Below, piece after piece: positions 36,302-45,377 of a stretch of 64,000 nucleotides of DNA. Position numbers and translations under genes: made by a program. The notes below the pieces were generated by a model. It made no database searches. It was not told where the DNA came from and was given only the letters and a program-made list of their open reading frames with translations. Position 1 is the first letter of the stretch. Every line of letters begins with the position of its first letter. This stretch comes from Methylobacterium phyllostachyos (lineage in GTDB: Bacteria > Pseudomonadota > Alphaproteobacteria > Rhizobiales > Beijerinckiaceae). The stretch lies in the NCBI RefSeq assembly GCF_900103445.1, contig NZ_FNHS01000002.1:248001-312000 (forward strand), read 5' to 3'.

Positions 36302-37147
36302 TCAACGCTCTCCGGTCGGCGCCAGCTTGTTCTCTTCCTCGTCGAGGAGCGGCACGTCGTAGTCGCGCAGGACCTTGTCGATATCCGCCTTGCGCTTGCG
36401 CAGTACGGTATTGAGGGTGCGTTTCCAGTCGTTCTCGCCGATTCGCACACCCATGGCGATCCGGTAGGCCATGGGCGGCCGCTCCGGCTCCTTGAGCAGG
36501 GGCACGACATTCATTGCCGTACTGGATTGCTTGGCGAGCCAACCCGCTGCCGGCCCCCAGAGCACGGCCGCGTCGATCTCCTTGGCGGCGAGCGCCGCAA
36601 CGATCTCAGCCGCGACCGTCTGATACTTGCGCGACGGATCGAGCTGGTAAGGGGCGTAGGCTTTCATGGTCGACACGAGGCCGAGTTCGCCCATCCGGTT
36701 GACCGGCGGCGTACCGGCGATCACGCCGATGCTCTTGCCCTTCAGACGCGGATCGTCGAGGGCGGTCACGCCATCGAGTTCACCCGCCCGGGTCACCAAG
36801 GTGTAGGCAGAGCGATAATAGGGATTGGTGGTCTGGACGAGATCGCTGCCGAAGGTCTGACCCATGATCAGATCACAAAGGCCGGTCCCGAGCGTGTTGC
36901 GCACGAAGCCCGGCCCTTGCGTCAGCCAGTAGTAGCGAGTCTTGATCTTCAGCTCGTCGGCAATAATGGCCGCGATCTTGTTCTCGAAGCCGTCCTCCTT
37001 GCGTTCGGAGAACGGCATGTTGCCCGGGTCCCCACAGACGCGCAGGACGTCCGTGGTCACTGTATCCGGCAGATGCTGGGCGAGCGCTCCCTGCGCCGTC
37101 GTCAAGGACAGGGCGCAGAGAGCGAGGATCCGGGCAAGGGGCGCCAT
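36302..37147 (-). CDS. xoxJ: XoxJ, periplasmic binding-protein-like partner of XoxF
   Basis: A 281-residue exported protein of the solute-binding (MxaJ/XoxJ) family, with signal peptide MAPLARILALCALSLTTAQG and cleavage near ALAQ. The mature start TDVLRVCGDPGNMPFSERKEDGFENKIA is the typical MxaJ/XoxJ lead. Two cysteines (RVCGDPG, GTGLCDLIMGQ) are conserved candidates for a disulfide. XoxJ is thought to assist XoxF maturation or cofactor loading; the exact role is unsettled. Its ATG shares one base with the xoxG stop (TGATG), so translation is coupled. Confidence 0.93.
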   Translation of the reverse strand: MAPLARILALCALSLTTAQGALAQHLPDTVTTDVLRVCGDPGNMPFSERKEDGFENKIAAIIADELKIKTRYYWLTQGPGFVRNTLGTGLCDLIMGQTFGSDLVQTTNPYYRSAYTLVTRAGELDGVTALDDPRLKGKSIGVIAGTPPVNRMGELGLVSTMKAYAPYQLDPSRKYQTVAAEIVAALAAKEIDAAVLWGPAAGWLAKQSSTAMNVVPLLKEPERPPMAYRIAMGVRIGENDWKRTLNTVLRKRKADIDKVLRDYDVPLLDEEENKLAPTGER

Positions 37148-37761
37148 CAGAAGCCCATGCACTCCTTCTCGGCCTTCTTGGCCGCGTCAGGCTTATCCTC
37201 GTGCTCGGAGGGGCGGATACGACCGATCGCCCCGGCGGCACGCGCCTTCAGATAGACGTAGAGGTCGTCCGAGTAGCACATGACGTTCTTGTTGTCGCCG
37301 AAAGCCGGCATGACCTTCTGCTCGGCGGCGTTCACGTCCTGCTTGCCGCCGACCAGGATGCCGATGAACTCCTCGTACGAGAGGTGCTTCAGCGAATCCT
37401 TCAGGGCCGGGGCGTAGGTGGAGCCCATGCCGTCGGGGCCGTGGCAGACGTGACACTCGGCGTGATAACGGCGGTACCCCGAATAGCTATACCAGTCGAG
37501 CATCTTGCCGTCCTGGGTCACGTGGAAGGTCGGGTGACCGTCGGCATCCATGTACTTGCCGTCTTCGACTTTCACGGCGGCATCCGTGGCCAGCAGCTTG
37601 GGGTCCTGCTCGGCGGTCTTGTCGTTCGCGTTCAACGAATTGGCGAGCTTGGGGTCGGCAGCGGGCTTGGCATCCTCAGCATGTACGGCAACCGCAGAAA
37701 CGGTCACTAGGGCGAGGGCGGCGATAACCGGCCGCGTTACGATCTTGCTGAGGTTAAGCAA
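37147..37761 (-). CDS. xoxG: XoxG, cytochrome c electron acceptor of XoxF
   Basis: A 204-residue periplasmic c-type cytochrome that takes electrons from lanthanide methanol dehydrogenase. Signal peptide 1-28 (cleaved near VHA). The heme motif is Cys103-His-Val-Cys106-His107, with Met151 in VMPAFGDNKNV as likely axial ligand. The segment YSGYRRYHAECHVCHGPDGMGSTYAPAL is characteristic of MxaG/XoxG. It follows xoxF after 131 bp, a gap that contains a 12-bp perfect hairpin, and is coupled to xoxJ. Confidence 0.95.
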   Translation of the reverse strand: MLNLSKIVTRPVIAALALVTVSAVAVHAEDAKPAADPKLANSLNANDKTAEQDPKLLATDAAVKVEDGKYMDADGHPTFHVTQDGKMLDWYSYSGYRRYHAECHVCHGPDGMGSTYAPALKDSLKHLSYEEFIGILVGGKQDVNAAEQKVMPAFGDNKNVMCYSDDLYVYLKARAAGAIGRIRPSEHEDKPDAAKKAEKECMGF

Positions 37762-37838
37762 CGCATCTGTCTCCCTGATCCGAGGCCTTTCGTCTTCCTA
37801 TGACCGATAGCCTCTTGCGAGAAAGTCTAACTACAAGA

Positions 37839-37866
37839 GTGCCGGCGCGGAAGCCCGCGCCGGCAC
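37839..37866. repeat. Perfect 12-bp hairpin between xoxF and xoxG
   Basis: GTGCCGGCGCGG, loop AAGC, CCGCGCCGGCAC. On the transcribed (minus) strand no T-run follows, so it is unlikely to be a full rho-independent terminator. It is better seen as an mRNA-stabilising or attenuating structure at the 3' end of xoxF. Confidence 0.7.
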
Positions 37867-37892
37867 CATTTCACGTCTAAACCTGCGGCCGA

Positions 37893-39698
37893 TTAGTTCG
37901 GCAGGGCGAAGACGGTCAGCTGGCCACCGAGGTTGGTGTACTGCGACAGAGCCGCGTAGCCACCCACCGCGCCGAGGCCGGCGTTCGGGTCGGTCAGGCC
38001 GGCCGCAAGGCCGATACCCGCCCAGCCGCCGACGCCCGAGAGGACGCCCACGTACTGCTTGCCCTTGTGCTGGTAGGTCATCACGTTGCCGATGATGCCC
38101 GACGGGGTCTTGAACTTGAACAGCTCCTTGCCGGTCTTGTCGTCGACCGCCTTCAGGTAGCCCTCAAGCGTTCCGTAGAACACCACGTCGCCGGCGGTGG
38201 CCAGAGCACCGGACCACACCGAGAACTGCTCGGGGTCGGACCACTTGATCTTGCCGTTGACGCCATCCCAAGCGATGAAGTTGCCCATGCCGCCATGCGA
38301 GTTCGGGGCCGGGTACATCGAGAGGGTCGCACCGACATAGGGCTGGCCCGGGGTGTAGGTCACCCGGAACGGCTCGTAGTCCATGCAGACGTGGTTGGTG
38401 GGCACGTAGAACAGCTGGGTCTTCGGCGAGTAGGCCGCAGGCTGCTGATCCTTGGTACCAAGCGCCGCCGGGCAGATGCCCTTGGAGTTGGTGTCCTCAC
38501 CGTTCTGCTCGGTCGAGTACTTGGACACGACCAGCGGACGGCCGTAGGTCTTCGACCCCTTGTCCATGTCGACCTTGGTCGCCCAGTTGACGGCCGGATC
38601 GAACTTCTCGGCGACCAGGAGGCTGCCGTCCGCGCGGTTCAGCGTGTAGCCGAAGCCATTGCGGTCGAAGTGGGTCAGGAGCGGCTGCTCCTTGCCGTCG
38701 ATCTTCTGATCCGTGAGGATCATCTCGTTGATGCCGTCATAGTCCCACTCGTCGTGGGGGGTCATCTGGTAGACCCACTTGGCGACGCCGGTATCCGGGT
38801 TACGCGCCCAGATGGTCATCGACCAGCGGTTGTCGCCCGGACGCTGCTTGGGATTCCAGGTCGAGGGGTTGCCCGAGCCGTAGTACATCAGGTCGAGCTT
38901 GGGATCGTAGGAGAACCAGCCCCAGGTGCAGCCGCCGCCGGTCTTCCACTGATCGCCTTCCCAGGTCTTCAGCGAAGAGTCCTTGCCGACGGGCTTGCCG
39001 AGGTAGGTGGTCTTCTCCGGGTCGATCAGCATCTGATCGTCCGGGCCCTCGGAGTAGCCGCGCCACACCTTCTTGCCGGTCTTCAGGTCGTAGGCGGTGA
39101 CGTGGCACTGCACGCCGAACTCGCCGCCCGAGATGCCGACGATGACCTTGTCCTTGATCGGAATGACCGTCGCGGTGTTGGTCTCGCCCTTCTTCGGGTC
39201 GCCGTTCACGACCGACCAGTTGACCTTGCCGGTCTTGGCGTCGAGCGACACGAGGGTGGTGTCGGCCTGGTGCAGGAGGATGGCGCCGTCGGCATAGGCC
39301 AGGCCACGGTTGACCGTGTCACAGCACATGACCGGGATCACGGACGGATCCTGCTTCGGCTCATACTTCCAGATGATCTTCGCCTCGTGGTCGAGGTCGA
39401 GGGCGTACACGATGTTCGGGAACGGCGTGTGCACGTACATGACGTTGCCGACGACGAGCGGGGAGCCCTCGTGGCCACGCAGAACGCCGGTCGAGAAGGT
39501 CCAGGCAACCTGGAGGTTCTTCACGTTCGACGCGTTGATCTGGTCGAGCTTCGAATAGCGGGTGTTGGCGTAGTCAACCGTCTGAAGCACCTGCTCCGCC
39601 GGGTTGGCGATGCCCTTCAGAACGCTTTCGTTGGCCAGCGCTGGCGCGGCGATGGCCGCGACACCCGCGCCAAGCGCAAGGAGATGTACCGCTTTCAT
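37893..39698 (-). CDS. xoxF: XoxF, lanthanide-dependent PQQ methanol dehydrogenase
   Basis: Oxidises methanol in the periplasm with PQQ and a lanthanide ion. The 601-residue protein starts [20 protein letters not shown], with a signal peptide to about residue 22, then an eight-bladed propeller. The vicinal disulfide Cys125-Cys126 (VMCCDTV) sits over PQQ; Glu193 (GGEFG) and Asn277 (GSGNPS) are metal ligands. Asp319 is catalytic, and Asp321 in EWDYDG is the extra Asp that marks lanthanide enzymes (calcium-type MxaF has Ala). AGGAAC precedes the ATG. The upstream gap is long and has 11-bp direct repeats. Codon use is strongly biased, fitting high expression. Confidence 0.98.
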   Translation of the reverse strand: MKAVHLLALGAGVAAIAAPALANESVLKGIANPAEQVLQTVDYANTRYSKLDQINASNVKNLQVAWTFSTGVLRGHEGSPLVVGNVMYVHTPFPNIVYALDLDHEAKIIWKYEPKQDPSVIPVMCCDTVNRGLAYADGAILLHQADTTLVSLDAKTGKVNWSVVNGDPKKGETNTATVIPIKDKVIVGISGGEFGVQCHVTAYDLKTGKKVWRGYSEGPDDQMLIDPEKTTYLGKPVGKDSSLKTWEGDQWKTGGGCTWGWFSYDPKLDLMYYGSGNPSTWNPKQRPGDNRWSMTIWARNPDTGVAKWVYQMTPHDEWDYDGINEMILTDQKIDGKEQPLLTHFDRNGFGYTLNRADGSLLVAEKFDPAVNWATKVDMDKGSKTYGRPLVVSKYSTEQNGEDTNSKGICPAALGTKDQQPAAYSPKTQLFYVPTNHVCMDYEPFRVTYTPGQPYVGATLSMYPAPNSHGGMGNFIAWDGVNGKIKWSDPEQFSVWSGALATAGDVVFYGTLEGYLKAVDDKTGKELFKFKTPSGIIGNVMTYQHKGKQYVGVLSGVGGWAGIGLAAGLTDPNAGLGAVGGYAALSQYTNLGGQLTVFALPN

Positions 39699-39815
39699 GG
39701 GTTCCTCCGACAAGTCTTTGAGCGTTCTTGCGACACACTGAGAGAAGGATGTCGCGCGGACTCCGACCTGACTGTTTGCGACAGGGATGGACGCCTCGGT
39801 AGCGGGCTTCATCGA

Positions 39816-39833
39816 CTTCAGAAGATCTTCAGA
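39816..39833 (-). promoter_or_regulatory. 11-bp direct repeat upstream of xoxF (candidate OmpR-type operator)
   Basis: On the xoxF strand: TCTGAAG-N4-TCTGAAG, start-to-start spacing 11 bp, 118-135 bp before the ATG. It has the same TCTxAxG core and spacing as the repeat before pqqA. Confidence 0.45.
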
Positions 39834-40027
39834 TCCCTTAGCCAGGAACCACCATCCCTGAGGTGGCCCCCTCGAAACCGAGGCTTGCCGGGACCTTAAG
39901 AGATTTTTGAGCGCCGTCAACTCGCCGTTTGACGGCTGTCTACACAGGGTGAAAGCTTCTTCGCAGGTAACAAAAGCCGGCTGATCGTCATCGAGCCGCA
40001 AAATGAAATGGTGCGGTGCACAATCGA

Positions 40028-40258
40028 TCAGCCTTTGTTAAGCGGGTGTCTCACGGGAACGTGAGGCCAGCACATGCAGACCTTGCAATTGAGGAAGCGT
40101 TGCTGGGGAATCTCATGCGCTTCGTGCGGGTTTAGCCACCGCCAAGTTTCGATGCCGCGCCACGGGTTCCCGCGTTCGGATTGCAGCGCGGCATGGATAT
40201 CCTGGGTAAAAACCAGTTGATTTCCGATCTTATCGGTGTGCGCCCCGTCGCCGCACAC
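40028..40258 (-). CDS. Possible small cysteine-motif protein upstream of xoxF (weak)
   Basis: A GTG-started 76-residue frame on the xoxF strand, ending [22 protein letters not shown]. The Cys-x2-Cys-x-Cys cluster and Trp-rich middle ([20 protein letters not shown]) look protein-like, but third-codon-position GC is lower than in neighbouring genes and there is no clear ribosome site. It may be a real small protein, a remnant, or chance. The stop lies 330 bp before the xoxF start. Confidence 0.3.
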   Translation of the reverse strand: MCGDGAHTDKIGNQLVFTQDIHAALQSERGNPWRGIETWRWLNPHEAHEIPQQRFLNCKVCMCWPHVPVRHPLNKG

Positions 40259-40426
40259 CGCTGTGAGTGAGGCACTACCAGCTGGCTGCCGATGACGCGC
40301 GACAAATTGCCAGATCGTCCCAAACGCCGTTCTGAACCGGCTGCCACCCGGACTTTGGATAGCTGGGGTCTGAGTCGGTGCTGGACTTTCGACACGACAC
40401 CGTACGTGCGGATCGGCGCCGCGCCG

Positions 40427-40714
40427 TCAGAGCGGTCCGACGGGTCCGGTGCTCTCGAACTCAGCGGTGTCGCCGACCAGGTCGGTGAGCGAGATGTTGA
40501 GGCGCCGACCATTGGCCAAGCGAAGTTCCGCATCCGGCTCAAGCCAGATCGGCCGCAGGTTGGCACAGCTGCCGTGGAGGTTTCCGTAGGCGACTACATC
40601 ATTCCCGCGTCGCTCGACGACGATGCGGTAGCGCACCCGGACCGAGGCGCAGCCTTCCGCCGAGACGAGTCCGCGGCCTGTGAGCGTCTTCAGGACTTCG
40701 TTCGGCTCGAACAT
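40427..40714 (-). CDS. Small conserved-looking protein, unknown
   Basis: A 95-residue frame starting MFEPNEVLKTLTGRGLVSAEG. The alternating pattern VRVRYRIVVERRGNDVVAYGNLHG, ANLRPIWLEPDAELRLANGRRLNISLTDLVGDTAEFESTGP suggests an all-beta domain (PilZ- or OB-like in appearance). Codon use is normal. It stands alone downstream of rnd on the same strand (104-bp gap). I do not recognise the family; the regular strand pattern makes chance unlikely. Confidence 0.6.
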   Translation of the reverse strand: MFEPNEVLKTLTGRGLVSAEGCASVRVRYRIVVERRGNDVVAYGNLHGSCANLRPIWLEPDAELRLANGRRLNISLTDLVGDTAEFESTGPVGPL

Positions 40715-40818
40715 ACGCGGGACGCACGGACGGGATTAACTGGCAACCTCATTGCCACTTAATCCCGCGCACTGGGCAAGTCACGCCCCGGCTTGCATGA
40801 TGATGGTGTATGGCGGGC

Positions 40819-42003
40819 TTATCGCTCGGTTGTCTCGAGGTTCGGCGCCTGCGGATCGAGCGTCCGCACCACGATACGGCCGGCCTCGACGGATAGCGCC
40901 AAGCGGCCCTGCTTCAGCGCCAGGGCCTTCTCGCCGAAAAGGGTTCGCCGCCAGCCTTCCAGCGCAGGAACCTCGGCTGTGTCATCGTCCGCGACGGCTT
41001 CCAGATCGTCGACCGTGGCAATAATTTTGGGGGCGACCCCCTCGGCCTCGCATACCGCTTTCAGCAACACCTTGAGCAACTCGACGATGGCGCCGTTGCC
41101 GCCGCTGCGGCGCAGCCGCTCCGGCATGCGGATGTCGCTCGTGTCGCGTGAAAGGCCGCGTTCCACGGCAGCGAGGATCTCGGCGCCCGTACGCGAGCGC
41201 TCGAAGCCTGCCGGGATCGTGCGCAGGCGGCCGAGCGATTCGGCATTTCGCGGCGCAGCCGAGGCGATGTCGATCACCGCCTCATCCTTCAGGACTCGTC
41301 CGCGTGGGACATTGCGCGTCTGCGCTTCGCCTTCGCGCCAGGCGGCAACCTCCATCAGGACGGCGATTTCCCGGGGCTTGCGCATGCGGCCCGAAAGGCG
41401 CCGCCACGCCTGGGACGGATGGGCTTGGTAGGTCTCGGGCGATGTCAGCACCGCCATCTCCTCGTCGAGCCACGCGCCGCGATCCGTTCGTAGCAGCTCG
41501 GCGACCAGAACCTCATAGACCGTCACGAGATGTGTCACGTCCGACAGGGCGTAGGTGAGCTGCGCCTCCGACAGAGGCCGCCGCGACCAGTCGGTGAACC
41601 GGGACGACTTGTCGATCTTGGCCTTGGCAACGTCGTTGACGAGCTGTTCGTAGGAAACGGAATCGCCGTAGCCGCACACCATGGCGGCGACCTGTGTGTC
41701 GAAGAACGGGTGCGGCAGGATTCCACCGAGCAGCCAGACGATCTCGAGATCCTGGCGGGCGGAGTGAAAAACCTTCACGGTTCGCGTATCCGCCATCAGG
41801 TCGATAAACGGCTGCAGATCGATCCCCGGCGCCAGTGGGTCCACGAGAACGGCTGTCCCGTCCGGAGCCGCCATCTGGATCAGGCAAAGCTTCGGGTAGT
41901 AGGTCGTCTCCCGCATAAACTCCGTGTCCACGGTCACGAAGGGTTGCGTGGCCAGACGCGTGCAGATGTCCCGGAGCGTGTCGGTCGAAGAAATCAGATC
42001 CAT
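40819..42003 (-). CDS. rnd: Ribonuclease D
   Basis: A 394-residue 3'-5' exoribonuclease that matures tRNA and other stable RNAs. The DEDD exonuclease domain (1-170) has Exo [16 protein letters not shown], Exo [16 protein letters not shown] and Exo [14 protein letters not shown]. An HRDC domain follows at about 205-290 ([28 protein letters not shown]). ATG start at 42003, 75 bp after the gene upstream. In many alphaproteobacteria rnd lies beside aspS, as here. Confidence 0.95.
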   Translation of the reverse strand: MDLISSTDTLRDICTRLATQPFVTVDTEFMRETTYYPKLCLIQMAAPDGTAVLVDPLAPGIDLQPFIDLMADTRTVKVFHSARQDLEIVWLLGGILPHPFFDTQVAAMVCGYGDSVSYEQLVNDVAKAKIDKSSRFTDWSRRPLSEAQLTYALSDVTHLVTVYEVLVAELLRTDRGAWLDEEMAVLTSPETYQAHPSQAWRRLSGRMRKPREIAVLMEVAAWREGEAQTRNVPRGRVLKDEAVIDIASAAPRNAESLGRLRTIPAGFERSRTGAEILAAVERGLSRDTSDIRMPERLRRSGGNGAIVELLKVLLKAVCEAEGVAPKIIATVDDLEAVADDDTAEVPALEGWRRTLFGEKALALKQGRLALSVEAGRIVVRTLDPQAPNLETTER

Positions 42004-42078
42004 GGATCGGCTATACGCAACCGATGCGATGCTGGGGAGAGAAACGGGCGTGGCTCCGCACTTTTCCCGTGTGTTGTG

Positions 42079-42489
42079 TCACTGAAACGCTTCGGTCGCG
42101 CGCCGGGTCGCGGCCTTACGGCGCGCCTGAGCCTGTCGCCGGATCCGGACGGCGTTCGCCCGGCGCTGCGCTTCGGCGCGTCCGAGCAGCTGATCAAGGA
42201 TACCGGTCTCGATGCGCTCACCGGTGGCGCCGTCGATGAGGCGGCGGATCCGGTCGACACGGAAACCACGATAGAGGCCGCGCCGCGCATCGATGCCGCC
42301 GAGAAGCGTCCGGCCAGGCCCGAGCTTGAGTTCCCTGGCCTGCAAGGAGCGGTTGCTCCACACGCCCGTCGCATCCTCGTAGACGAGGTCGAAATGACCG
42401 TCGAGCGGCAGCGTCCGCCACGCATTCGCTGGCCGATCCAGGGGCGCAACGGCGCCCATTGCCGAGGGGTAAAAAGCCTTTTCGCTCAT
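42079..42489 (-). CDS. Small protein with WYL-like segment, unknown
   Basis: I start it at 42489 (MSEKAFYPSAMGAV), giving 136 residues; the longer frame runs back over the aspS start region. The core VWSNRSLQARELKLGPGRTLLGGIDARRGLYRGFRVDRIRRLIDG resembles the strand-rich WYL-type ligand module (GxYRxFRxDRI), followed by a very basic Arg/Ala tail that could bind nucleic acid. It is found next to aspS and rnd; function unknown. Divergent from aspS. Confidence 0.65.
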   Translation of the reverse strand: MSEKAFYPSAMGAVAPLDRPANAWRTLPLDGHFDLVYEDATGVWSNRSLQARELKLGPGRTLLGGIDARRGLYRGFRVDRIRRLIDGATGERIETGILDQLLGRAEAQRRANAVRIRRQAQARRKAATRRATEAFQ

Positions 42490-42646
42490 GGGCATCATAT
42501 GGGGATTGGCGGTCCGATCCGGTAGTCCGGAGGCATTTGTGAGCACCGTTTGCGGAGGCATTCGGTACCCGGTGCCCGAGCGGACCGCGCTTGACTTGGG
42601 GGGCCTCGCGTGAATGGTGCCGGCCTTCCCATAGAAGAAGCCCGTC

Positions 42647-44491
42647 ATGCACCGTTACCGTTCCCACACCTGCGGGGCGCTCCGCCCGTCCGATGTCGGA
42701 CAGTCCGTCCGCCTCTCAGGCTGGTGTCACCGCATCCGCGACCATGGCGGCGTGCTCTTCATCGATCTGCGCGACCATTACGGGCTCACGCAATGCGTGG
42801 TCGATTCCGACTCGCCGGCCTTCAAGGCCGCCGAGGTCGTCCGCTCGGAATGGGTCGTGCGGATCGACGGCCGCGTGCGCACCCGCCCCGCCGGCACCGA
42901 GAACCCCGAGCTGCCGACCGGCGCGGTCGAGGTCTATATCGATGACCTGGAGGTGCTGGGTCCGGCGGGCGAGCTGCCGCTGCCCGTCTTCGGCGACTTG
43001 GAGTATCCGGAGGAGACGCGGCTGCGCTACCGCTTCCTCGATCTGCGGCGGGAGAAGCTGCACGCCAACATCATGAAGCGCGGCGCGATCATCGACTCGC
43101 TCCGCCGCCGGATGCGCGAGGGCGGCTTTTTCGAGTTTCAGACGCCCATTCTGACGGCCTCCTCGCCCGAGGGCGCCCGCGACTATCTCGTGCCGTCGCG
43201 CGTCCATCCCGGCAAATTCTACGCGCTGCCGCAGGCGCCGCAGCAGTTCAAGCAGCTCACGATGATCGCGGGCTTCGACCGCTACTTCCAGATCGCCCCC
43301 TGCTTCCGCGACGAGGACGCCCGCGCCGACCGCTCGCCGGGCGAGTTCTACCAGCTCGACATCGAGATGAGCTTCGTCACCCAGGAGGACGTGTTCCAAG
43401 CGGTGGAGCCGGTCCTGCGCGGGGTGTTCGAGGAATTCGCCGCGGGCAAGCGCGTCACCAAGGAGTTCCCGCGGATCACCTATGCGGATTCGATGCTCAA
43501 GTACGGCGTCGACAAGCCGGACCTGCGCAACCCGCTGATCATCGCCGACGTCACCGACCTGTTCGCCCGCGAGGACGTGGCGTTCAAGGCGTTCAAGGGC
43601 GTGATCGCCTCCGGCGGCGTCGTCCGTGCCATCCCGGCGACTGGCGCGGCGGCGCAGTCGCGCTCGTTCTTCGACAGGCTCAACGACTGGGCCCGCTCCG
43701 AGGGGGCGCCCGGCCTCGGCTACGTCGTGTTCGAAGAGGAGAACGGCCAGCTCTCCGGCAAGGGGCCGATCGCCAAGTTCATCCCGGCCGAGGTCCAGGC
43801 GCTGATCGCCGAGCGCGCTGGGGCGAAGGCGGGTGACGCGGTGTTCTTCTCCGCCGGCGTCGAAGGCAAGGCGGCCGGACTCGCCGGCAAGGCGCGCATC
43901 CGCATCGGCGACGAGCTGGGCCTGTGCGACAAGGACCAGTACGCCTTCTGCTGGATCACCGACTTCCCGATGTACGAGTGGAGCGAGGAGGAGAAGCGCA
44001 TCGACTTCTCCCACAACCCGTTCTCGATGCCGAACATCGACCGCGAGGAATTTTTGGCGCTCGACCTCGAGGCCCTGGCCTCCGAGGACGAGAATGGCGC
44101 CAACACCAAGAAAATCCTCGGGATCAAGGCGTTTCAGTACGACATCGTGTGCAACGGGATCGAGCTGTCGTCCGGCGCGATCCGGAACCACCGCCCCGAC
44201 GTGATGGAGAAGGCCTTCGCCATCGCGGGCTACGGCCGCGAGGTGCTTGAGGAGAAGTTCGGCGGCATGCTGAATGCGCTCCGCATGGGCGCCCCGCCGC
44301 ACGGTGGCATCGCGCCGGGTGTCGACCGCATCGTCATGCTCCTGTGCGACGAGCCGAACATCCGCGAGGTGGTGCTGTTCCCGATGAACCAGCGCGCCGA
44401 GGATCTGATGATGGGCGCGCCCGCCGAGGCGACGCCCAAGCAGCTCCGTGAGCTGCACATCCGCCTCAACCTGCCCGAGAAGAAGGCCTAA
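42647..44491 (+). CDS. aspS: Aspartyl-tRNA synthetase
   Basis: Charges tRNA-Asp (and possibly tRNA-Asn if the cell uses the amidotransferase route, common in alphaproteobacteria). The 614-residue bacterial-type class II enzyme has an N-terminal OB-fold anticodon domain ([26 protein letters not shown]), motif 2 [22 protein letters not shown], the bacterial GAD insertion domain at about 300-430, and motif 3 [14 protein letters not shown]. Length is normal. ATG at 42647. Confidence 0.98.
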   Translation: MHRYRSHTCGALRPSDVGQSVRLSGWCHRIRDHGGVLFIDLRDHYGLTQCVVDSDSPAFKAAEVVRSEWVVRIDGRVRTRPAGTENPELPTGAVEVYIDDLEVLGPAGELPLPVFGDLEYPEETRLRYRFLDLRREKLHANIMKRGAIIDSLRRRMREGGFFEFQTPILTASSPEGARDYLVPSRVHPGKFYALPQAPQQFKQLTMIAGFDRYFQIAPCFRDEDARADRSPGEFYQLDIEMSFVTQEDVFQAVEPVLRGVFEEFAAGKRVTKEFPRITYADSMLKYGVDKPDLRNPLIIADVTDLFAREDVAFKAFKGVIASGGVVRAIPATGAAAQSRSFFDRLNDWARSEGAPGLGYVVFEEENGQLSGKGPIAKFIPAEVQALIAERAGAKAGDAVFFSAGVEGKAAGLAGKARIRIGDELGLCDKDQYAFCWITDFPMYEWSEEEKRIDFSHNPFSMPNIDREEFLALDLEALASEDENGANTKKILGIKAFQYDIVCNGIELSSGAIRNHRPDVMEKAFAIAGYGREVLEEKFGGMLNALRMGAPPHGGIAPGVDRIVMLLCDEPNIREVVLFPMNQRAEDLMMGAPAEATPKQLRELHIRLNLPEKKA

Positions 44492-44504
44492 GCCCGGCCG
44501 CGCA

Positions 44505-45377
44505 GTGCCACGCCTCGTCGCCATCGTCGTCGCGCACGACAGCGCCGAGGTGCTGCCCGCCTGCCTCGCGGCGCTCGCCGGTCAGCACGTGCCGGCGATC
44601 GTCGTGGACAATGCCAGCCGGGATGCCTCCGCTGCCGTGGCGGAGGCGGCCGGCGCGCGGGTGATCCGCAACGCCCGCAACGAGGGCTACGGCCGCGCCA
44701 ACAACCGGGGCGTCCAAGCCGCCGAGACGGCGGAGCACGTCCTCATCGTCAACCCGGACGTGATCCTGGGTCCGGGTGCGGTGGATGCCCTTCTGGCAGC
44801 GGCACGGTCCTGGCCGGATGCGGGCCTGCTGGCGCCGCGCATTGTGGAGCCCGACGGGCGCTTCTTCTTCCAGGCGCGCTCGCTGCTCGCACCCTATCTG
44901 ACCAATCCCGGCGGTCGCCTCGCGCTGCCGCAGGGCGATGCCTGCGCGCCGTTCCTCTCCGGGGCCTGCCTGATGATGCCGCGCCGCCTGTTCCTGGATC
45001 TCGGCGGCTTCGACGAGCGCATCTTCCTGTTCTACGAGGATGACGATCTCTGCCGGCGCGTCGCCGATGCCGGCCGGGCGTTGGTCCACGTCCACGCCGC
45101 CGAGGCGCTGCACGGCCGCGGCCGCTCCTCGGCGCCCGAGCGGGGCCGCGTGTTCCGCACCCGCTGGCATCAGGCGTGGTCGCGGGCCTATGTCAGCCGC
45201 AAATACGGCCTGCCGGACCCGAGCCTTGCGACCCTGCTGACCAACCTGCCGAAGGCGCTGCTCTCGGCCCTGGTGCTGCGCCGGAGCGGGCTGGAGCGCT
45301 ACGGCGGTTCGGCGGCCGGCGCCCTCGCCTTCCTGCGCGGCCGGACCGCCCTCGCCCGCGAGGGCCTGCCCGGATGA
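44505..45377 (+). CDS. Family 2 glycosyltransferase (rhamnosyltransferase-like)
   Basis: A 290-residue GT2 enzyme with GT-A fold. VAIVVAHDSAEVLPACLAALAGQ begins the nucleotide-sugar domain, followed by IVVDNASRDAS, the metal motif region LIVNPDVILGP (D-x-D-like NPDV), and FLSGACLMMPRRLFLDLGGFDERIFLFYEDDDLCRRV, typical of rhamnosyl-type transferases. GTG start at 44505, 13 bp after aspS. It overlaps the acyltransferase gene by ATGA. It probably extends a surface or extracellular polysaccharide. Confidence 0.9.
   Translation: MPRLVAIVVAHDSAEVLPACLAALAGQHVPAIVVDNASRDASAAVAEAAGARVIRNARNEGYGRANNRGVQAAETAEHVLIVNPDVILGPGAVDALLAAARSWPDAGLLAPRIVEPDGRFFFQARSLLAPYLTNPGGRLALPQGDACAPFLSGACLMMPRRLFLDLGGFDERIFLFYEDDDLCRRVADAGRALVHVHAAEALHGRGRSSAPERGRVFRTRWHQAWSRAYVSRKYGLPDPSLATLLTNLPKALLSALVLRRSGLERYGGSAAGALAFLRGRTALAREGLPG

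Larger units (their letters stand above)
39699..40426. other. Upstream region of xoxF
   Basis: About 730 bp before the next well-supported gene. It is less GC-rich than its surroundings near 39900-40050 and should hold the xoxF promoter, though no clear -35/-10 pair stands out. It contains the 11-bp direct repeats (39816-39833), a related half-site TCTTAAGGTCC on the minus strand (39891-39901), and a weak 76-codon frame (40028-40258) listed separately. Confidence 0.55.

Noticed and set aside
38067..39899. A 610-codon plus-strand frame across xoxF
   Set aside because: Antisense shadow of xoxF, Val/Arg/His-rich and without motifs.
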